Shown here: one piece after another, positions 57,495-64,000 of the stretch
Layout of the letters: each line of letters starts with the position of its first letter
How positions within the stretch are numbered: the first letter of the stretch is position 1
DNA from: Oehlia diaphana
Taxonomy: Eukaryota; Glomeromycota; Glomeromycetes; Glomerales; Glomeraceae
Length of the DNA stretch: 64,000 nt
Assembly (NCBI GenBank): GCA_003833135.1
Contig: QZLH01000206.1
Coordinates: 51,894 to 115,893 of the forward strand
Reading direction: 5' to 3'
Program-made: the position numbers and the translations under genes
The notes under the pieces: model-generated
Told to the model about the DNA's origin: nothing
The model's input: the letters and a program-made list of their open reading frames with translations, nothing else
Database searches by the model: none

Positions 57495-58324
57495 CAAATG
57501 AGACGTCAAAAGAAGAACTATTAATAAAAAAAAAACACTTTTATAATGTTTATTTTGTTTTTATGTTTGTTGCTCAAATAGGATAAATACATTTAGATAA
57601 ATAATTAAATAATCGGAATATATTTAATAATAAATACAAGTATAGTATCGTGTTTAAGTGTTAAATAAATATTTGGAACTAGTAAACTAAGAAATACAAA
57701 AATGTAATTAATTTATTGTAAAGAAAAAAAAAGATAATATATAATAAATATAAGAATGAAATAAATATATAAATATAATAAATAACAAATAAATTATAAT
57801 ACTAGATATACGAAATAAAATAAAGATATATATATATATATATATATGTAAAATGTCAATATGCTAGATATCAGTTTCTACAACAAATGCAGCATTTATG
57901 ATCGTGTATATTAATTTCTCTTTCTTTCCAATAATTTTCTCGAGATTTATGAGAAAATAGATACGAACCTTCTTTTTTTGATAATGATACAATTTGTTAT
58001 TGACTTTAACTCGACATAAAATTTTCATAGTCATTAGAAATTTTAGATGGAAGAAAAATGTGATTTTACCTTATTCATTTATCCAATGATCAAAATTTTC
58101 TGAAGCTATATAATTGAACAATAGCATATCGTTAAATAAAACATTATAATAATAACAATAATTACTTACTTTAAAATAATCACTATCTCGTTATCATTGC
58201 TAAGTAACTTAATATATAATAAATACATTAATTATCCAATTAAATGCAAGTGTCTTACAAACATTCTGACTATTGGTTCATTTACATAGAAGTATGATTT
58301 TAAAAACATCATTTTAAATAAAAT
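57495..58324. other. Intergenic, 3' side of the kinase gene; TA microsatellite
   Basis: A (TA)n tract at 57828..57848. No gene is seen. Confidence 0.5.
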
Positions 58325-59928
58325 TTAAACATTACCTGAATCTAAAGTATTTATTGATTCTGAAAGATTTTGAAAATCTAAAAGTTTACTAATATAAAAT
58401 GCTTGAGAATGAATACTAATATTTTTAGATTTATTTTTATTTGATCCACTTTTATATTCATTTTCTCTAATTTGTTTCCATTCCTTTACTTGAGAAAAAA
58501 TTTCACTATCATTGTTCAATTTTTCATCGTCCCATTCTTTTAACATTCGATATAATTCTTTAATAGTTGGTCTATTTTCAGCTTTGGAATCCCAACATTT
58601 TACAATTAAATCTTCAAATAATTTTGGAGTGCCTTTGTAAATTTTTGGTCTAAGTCCTTTACATATGTTCTCGGCCAAAATATAATCGTGAGGAATATCA
58701 CTAAATGGAATTTCTTCAGATATAAATTCGTTCATTATGACTCCAAACGAAAAAATATCCGATTCTTTTGTATATTGATGGTTACGTAAAACTTCTGGTG
58801 CCGTATAAGGAAGAACCCCATAAATTCGTCCTTTAAATGATTTCTCTTTATTTGCTGGTTGGCAAATTCCCACATCACTTATATAAGGATAATAATTTTT
58901 AAACAATATATTGCCTGGATGAAAATTCTTATGAACTTTACCAGCATCATGTATATTCATAAGACCTTTCGCAATTGCCAACAAATCATAAATTTTTGAA
59001 TTATATTCGGGTTGCTGATTTAAATAATAATGTCTCAAATTTCCATCCATACAATATTCTAAAACCACCATATAATCTTTGGTATTTGGATCTTGAGTAA
59101 TTCCATAATATGAAATAATGTTCTCAAAATAAATATGAAGTTGAGACTTTATCTAGTAACAAAAGTGAAAATTTAGATTATATATATATATAAATTACGA
59201 TTATAAAATTATTATCACGGTATTTTTTTTTAAATTACCTCATTTAAAAATTCAGTACTTATATCAAAAGAATGATTCAAACTTTTTAATACAACACGTT
59301 TATTTGAAGACCTTATCCATTTTTGACTTTCAATAGACCAACATTCAATATAACCATCATGCCAATCAGCCGCATAAATTTTACCAAATCCTCCTTCATC
59401 TATATAAGTAACATTTTGAAAATTTTCAAAAGGTATCCATTCAAGACATTTTGTGTAATATACAGCATTAAGCTGTGAATATTGTAATAATTCATCAATC
59501 TCTTTATTTTCACTAGTCCAATTTTCAAAATTTTCCTTAAACCTTTTTGAATTACAAAATTGACACCATTTTTTTCCTGTTCCAGGTTCATTACATTCTC
59601 CACATATTCCATATACTTCTTCTCTTTTTTCTAAATCTTTCATGTAAACTACTCCTTTATTTGTAATTTCTTCTTCTAATATAATAGTTTGATCAATAGA
59701 AGAAGAAATTGTGACATGAACCTTTTTTTTAAAAAAAAATAAAGAAAAAAAAAAAAATATATTAATATATTATTAATTATATTAAATACATATTATAATA
59801 ATAATCGATAACAAATAAAATGAAATAAAATTTTTTACTTGATATTTACTACTATCAACATATTTCCATGAATTTTTTGGTTTTTCTTTGGACATTTCAC
59901 TCGAGATTTCCATACTAAATTGTTCCAT
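58325..59928 (-). CDS. Protein kinase-like protein with CxxC N-terminal motif and Asn in place of the catalytic Asp
   Basis: Three exons: 59839..59928, 59239..59721 and 58325..59152; 466 residues. The introns are phase 0 (CAA|GTAAAA with an A-rich AAAG acceptor; GAG|GTAATT with ACTAG). If the first exon is wrong, the ATG at 59643 still gives a 410-residue protein. VYGICGECNEPGTGKKWCQF carries a CxxC...CxxC zinc-knuckle-like motif. The kinase domain shows the glycine loop EGGFGKIY (about 139-146), VVLK (Lys176), FLNEI (Glu191), VHKNFHPGN (265-272), SDVG (Asp284) and YTAPEVL. HRD is normally His-Arg/Lys-Asp; here Asn267 replaces the catalytic Asp, and DFG is DVG. The Lys, Glu, HPGN Asn and DVG Asp remain, so nucleotide binding is likely but phosphotransfer may be weak or absent (inference). 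The tail is Asn/Lys/Ser-rich. Confidence 0.88.
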
Positions 59929-61347
59929 ACTAAAATTGGATTTAATAATTGTTGTTAATGAACTTTTTCGATTTTTTATAAATATATTTAATCCAAAAAA
60001 AAAAATTAATTTACCTCGAAAAATGAAATTCGTTATAAAGTATATAGAGTTGTTTTATAGATAAACTCTGGGAGTTCGTACTCCGTGTAATTGTTCTTTT
60101 TATGTCAATAGATTTTTTTGCGCCATATATCACGTGAATTTAAATAATTTACGGTATTTTCCGAGGGCTACTGTAAAAATTCGGAAAAACTCCTTTAACT
60201 ATATGTTTTCTTTGTATGCTTAAAAAGCACTTGATTGAAAATAGCTAATCGAATGTCGGTTTTTTTTTCTTCTATATTTCCCCTTCCGCAACATGTCGAT
60301 CAATCAAATTATATATATATATATATTTTCAAATTTGTTTAATCAAATTAGCCAGATTATATACTTTTTTATCCGTTGAACTTATCTTAAATATTTTTGC
60401 TTATACTTTCCTATTTTATAAAATAATAGTAATTTTTTTTTATTTAATAAATCAGAAGATTTTTCCATCGAATTTTCGAATTTTTTTAAGTGACTAAATT
60501 TTTTTTTTTTTCGCAGCTTGTTTACGGAGGTTTTTCGGAATTCGGATCTAGACGGAGAGTCATACCTTTATTGTGATACAGTGTACAAATCATAAAAATA
60601 GAATTTGCAATCCAAAAAGTTCATTTGTGGTATTCATATGCAATTTTGATATTTCCGATTTTTTTTTTTTTTTTACCGTTCATTAAAATCCAGATTCTGA
60701 GATTTTTAGAATTTACATTACTAAGTCTCCATATAAACAAATACTCCTTCGTTTTTCTTGTATCATGATGGAACCAATAAAAAACAAATCTTTATATAAA
60801 AAAAAAAAAATATTAATATTGTTTATACTCCGGTACTACGGGTACTACAGTACTACGAGTACTACGGGGTACCATCACAGTTGCATATTCAACAAAAAAA
60901 AAAAAAAAATTTTTTTTTTTTTACAAAATTTTCCGCATTTTACACATCAAAATATTGTAAATATTTATTACCAAACAAATATTACCAAATAAATATTACT
61001 AATGACAATTTTTTTTTGCGGTTATAATATTATTTAATTTGAAATTTAAAGTAATTCCGACGCATATTTTCTTTGAATCACTTAATTCAAAATAATTAAA
61101 AAAAAAAAAATAGTCATGCATGTACGGGAATGTACATTTGTTGATGTAATTATATACGATGGTTGATAATCGCATACGTCATTACTATCCAAGAAATCAC
61201 GTGCCATTTGATTTTGGAGATAACGTATAATATAAAAAATAAGCACAATACAAAAATTAATTATTGTAAACAAGATAAATCTAAATAATTTAGCTCTAAC
61301 ACGTTAACATATTATATTTCCTAGTCACTTGATATTAATCATCATTG
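59929..61347. other. Intergenic, promoter side of the kinase; TACTAC microsatellite
   Basis: At 60828..60870 a TACT(A/C)CGG/GTACTACAG unit repeats about six times. Long A/T tracts at 60890..60922. No gene is seen. Confidence 0.45.
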
Positions 61348-61850
61348 TTAATAAAACAATTGTTCTAATTGTTTGTTCAGCAATTTCTTTCTCTGATCCG
61401 TCTTTATTTGACCCACCTTTTCGCTATACGAATTTTTCACGGTTATTGGCTGTTTATTCCAGTAAAAACTTGCTAATTTTGAGAACTGTTTCATAGTGAA
61501 GTTATAACCTGATTGTTTCAGATGCGACATGTAATTTTTTTAATTGTCCCGAAAGATCTTTATAATAACTTTTCACATTTTCAGGTTCACTATTCCACAA
61601 AAGGGCCGCGAAGGGAGAGAGTTGCATAGGTAATACTTAATTTTCTTGTTTTCAGATATTTAGTGAGGTTTATTCGATACATTATGAAACCATTTCCTGC
61701 GTTCATTTTACTCAAATCGATAATTTTTTTATTTTCATTTTTGTTGACATATTCTTCTACTTTTATGTGTTGAGGAAAAATCGGTCTGTGATACTCAAGA
61801 ATCAAACGATTAAGTAAATCATCATACAAAGCTTGTGAGTATGAAGGATC
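61348..61850 (-). pseudogene. MATA-type HMG-box gene, frameshifted
   Basis: From the right: LILEYHRPIFPQHIKVEEYV, then NAGNGFIMYRINLTKYLKTR (HMG helix 1). After a one-base shift near 61630 follow MQLSPFAALLWNSEPENVKS and YYKDLSGQLKKL (helices 2-3, with the LW..EP..VK.YY pattern). After another shift comes a second copy of helices 2-3 (NFTMKQFSKLASFYWNKQPI, TVKNSYSEK). The pattern fits the MATA_HMG box of mating-type and related regulators, which are numerous in Glomeromycotina. Two frame breaks suggest a pseudogene, unless a missed intron or assembly error explains them. The partial second box points to an internal duplication. Confidence 0.66.
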
Positions 61851-62591
61851 ATTATAAAGTTTATTTTATTTGTAATCATAATATATCATAAGACATATTA
61901 TTATTATCTAAATAATATAAAAAAAAAATTGGTTTATAAAGGGTTTCAAATGGCTTATTTCTAACGTATAATCTTCATCTTTGCTAGTATCTTATTTTCA
62001 AAACTTATTATTTATAGACATTTTTTTTTTCTTATATATGAAAAAAAAAAATACCGGAGTTTAATCTAACTTTCCAAATGTTACACGACAGTTCTTAATA
62101 AAGTAACCTATGAAAGAAAAAAAATAGTTTAACCTAATCAAACATAACGCCATAATAACGCCTAATCAATTTATCAAAAAAATCAACGTAAAAATGGAAA
62201 TATGGAAATGTCGGATAAACAAAAACCAAATTTAACAATTTTCCGCTTTTCCTTTTTTTGATGCATTTATTAAAAAAACGGGCGTTATATTTATATCTAT
62301 ATTTACCTGAGTCCTGATTTAACTGTATTTGTGTTTGATTGAAAAAAAACTGTACATTTTGATTAACGTGCATTATGAAAGAATAAAGGAAATCTGTAAC
62401 ACAACCTTTCATCACTGGGGTTTCTTTGTGAGATTTCCATTTTGGAAAATCACTAAATTGCCCTCGTAATACTTTTGTTTGACTTTTATTTCGTACTAAA
62501 ATCCTTTTTTTCTACCATTTTCATATTATGGGATTATAACTAAAAAGGTTTAATCGTTTTCTTTCATGAAAAAGTCTTTCTCTCATTATCG

Positions 62592-62626
<35 letters not shown>

Positions 62627-62734
62627 TCCGTATAGAAAACATTTATATAATAAATATATTATGATACTGTAGGAAAAAAAAAATATATTTATTATTCATT
62701 ATACATATTACTATCCTTAACTTCATTGTGTAAA
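61851..62734. other. Intergenic, nothing recognised
   Basis: AT-rich. The 93-codon minus-strand ORF at 62134..62415 has no domain. Confidence 0.4.
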
Positions 62735-63517
62735 ATGCCACCTCACAAAAAAATGAGATCGAGAACGGAAGGAGACGTTATTAAATCAGGTCCATATACC
62801 AACGAGGTAGATGTATTTATTACTTTAACTCGATACTTTTTTTTTATGGAGAACGAAGAAAAGGTATTAATCGTGATTTTAATTTTTTCAATAAAATTTA
62901 TATAGGAGGATGCTCAACTTATAGAATTATATAAACAACATTCTGATAAAGTAGATAAGTGGAAAATAATTGCAGGTAATTTAAATCGTAATTATAAAAG
63001 CGTTCGTGAGCGGTGAGTTTTATAATGATTACATTCGAAAATACAAAAAAAATATTTTTATTTCCCCTTTATTTCATTTTACTAAACTTTCTATTACCGT
63101 TAACGTCGTACATGCTAGATATGTCAATCATTTGGATCAAACTAGTTTGTATCTTACTTTCACAAACAATTTACTTGAATTATTTTTTTATTACGCGAAA
63201 ACACTATACTAATACTCAAATTCGTTTTTTTTTTCAACGCAATAGTTGATAAATCAGATTTAACAGCCGATGAAAAACGCGAGATTGATGATCTTCAAAC
63301 TAACCCATGTTATAATAAGAAATATCGAAACAAGTGGCCAGAAATAGCAAAAAAATTATCATTAAATAGAAAACAAGGTAGAAGAACAGAATTACAAATT
63401 AAAAATTATTGGAATAGTAAAGAACGAGCTCAAAAACGTAAAAATAAAAATAAGGAACGAAGTTATGAACGAATTTCAAACATCATGAATATAAAAAATA
63501 TTATAAGAGACGTTTAA
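62735..63517 (+). CDS. Myb/SANT-type DNA-binding protein, four exons
   Basis: Exons: 62735..62806, 62906..63012, 63119..63144 and 63246..63517; 477 nt, 158 residues. The borders are GTAGAT/TATAG, GTGAGT/GCTAG and GTTTGT/CAATAG, and the frame is kept throughout. The third exon is only 26 nt but is needed to join RER to YVNHLDQT. The first Myb repeat reads GPYTNEEDAQLIELY, then DKWKIIAGNLNRNYKSVRER. The second reads LTADEKREIDDL, then KWPEIAKKLSL and GRRTELQIKNYWNSKERAQK, with the helix-turn-helix spacing of SANT domains. Both ends are strongly basic, as expected of a nuclear factor. It resembles short Myb-like proteins of the REB1 kind, but the exact family is not decided. Confidence 0.85.
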
Positions 63518-63942
63518 TCAAATTCATTCTTTTAAATTATTATCATTACAATCCGGGTTTACTTATTGAGATTATAATTAATTCAATAAATAATCTTTTT
63601 CGAAAAAAAAAAAAGATACAAGATTTGTTAGAATTATAAAATTTTTTATTGCAAAAAAAAAATGATAAATAGGTTAATAATCCGGATTAACTGATTTTTG
63701 AATTTTATGAAATTATTATATCTCTTATGGCAAATGTTTAAAACTCATCCATTAAAACACTAATTCATTTTTAGGATGATTCATTTAAAAAAAAAAAGTA
63801 ATATGATTTTTTTTGAATTCTTACTGTATATACATACTGTACCGCATATAGTGTAAAGGTAAAAATATGTAATTTTGACTCAGTTATCACATATTAATAA
63901 AATTAATAATTTATTTATTTGTATTATTTATTTCATGGGGAG
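63518..63942. other. 3' flank of the Myb gene
   Basis: AT-rich, no gene. The segment 63918..63947 is repeated in reverse orientation at 8909..8938. Confidence 0.45.
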
Positions 63943-64000
63943 TTGGGAATAATAGGGTTTTTTTCCCGAAGGGAAAAAACCCTAATGTTCCCCTTCCCAT
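63943..64000. repeat. Hairpin repeat at the right edge
   Basis: GGGAATAATAGGGTTTTTTT and AAAAAACCCTAATGTTCCCC pair around a CCCGAAGGG centre, forming a long stem. It may be the end of a transposable element continuing beyond the window. Confidence 0.6.

Noticed and set aside
62134..62415. 93-codon minus-strand ORF
   Set aside because: Aromatic-rich composition typical of AT-rich chance ORFs; no domain.

Overview
The window is AT-rich eukaryotic DNA with short (about 80-120 bp) GT-AG introns, long poly-A/T runs, no operons, and many broken gene copies and small transposon remnants. The gene families point to an arbuscular mycorrhizal fungus of the Rhizophagus/Glomeromycotina type (inference): a PHO84-like phosphate transporter, Sel1-repeat proteins, kinases with a CxxC-rich N-terminus, a MATA-type HMG-box relic, a TRP-like channel relic, and hAT/pogo transposon debris. 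I could run no database search.

Layout. 1-1194: PHO84-type phosphate/H+ symporter (minus), cut by the window edge. 1.2-9.8 kb: repeat-rich, with a decayed kinase N-terminus, a pogo-like MITE, a broken hAT transposase, a tRNA-type SINE, and several MITEs including a hAT MITE with a perfect 8-bp target duplication. 9.8-11.1 kb: five-exon methyltransferase (minus). 12.4-18.2 kb: relics of a Sel1 gene, a kinase and a pogo transposase, plus a second pogo-like MITE. 18.7-24 kb: a 241-bp tandem duplication with a MITE inserted in one unit, then a large inverted duplication holding two convergent zinc-ribbon genes. 25.4-29.4 kb: a divergent pair of methyltransferases related to the first. 29.4-36.5 kb: mostly non-coding, with two degenerate ORFs and possible short transcription units. 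36.6 kb: a two-exon small secreted peptide gene. 37.1-38.2 kb: a three-exon short-chain dehydrogenase. 40.5 kb: a hAT MITE with an 8-bp target duplication. 41.5-44.2 kb: large Sel1-repeat gene. 46.9-49.45 kb: TRP-like channel relic. 49.5-58.3 kb: gene-poor, with MITEs. 58.3-59.9 kb: three-exon kinase-like gene with an Asn in place of the catalytic Asp. 61.3-61.85 kb: frameshifted HMG-box gene. 62.7-63.5 kb: four-exon Myb/SANT gene with a 26-nt exon. The right edge carries a hairpin.

No pathway links the genes. The recurring theme is expanded lineage families that keep intact copies beside decayed ones (kinase, Sel1, zinc ribbon, methyltransferase). The three methyltransferases share an MGNxxS N-terminus that fits N-myristoylation. 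The most novel items are that trio, the small secreted peptide with a KEX2-like site, the zinc-ribbon palindrome, and the channel relic with a glycosylation-rich loop. Exon coordinates come from reading splice sites and frames by eye.
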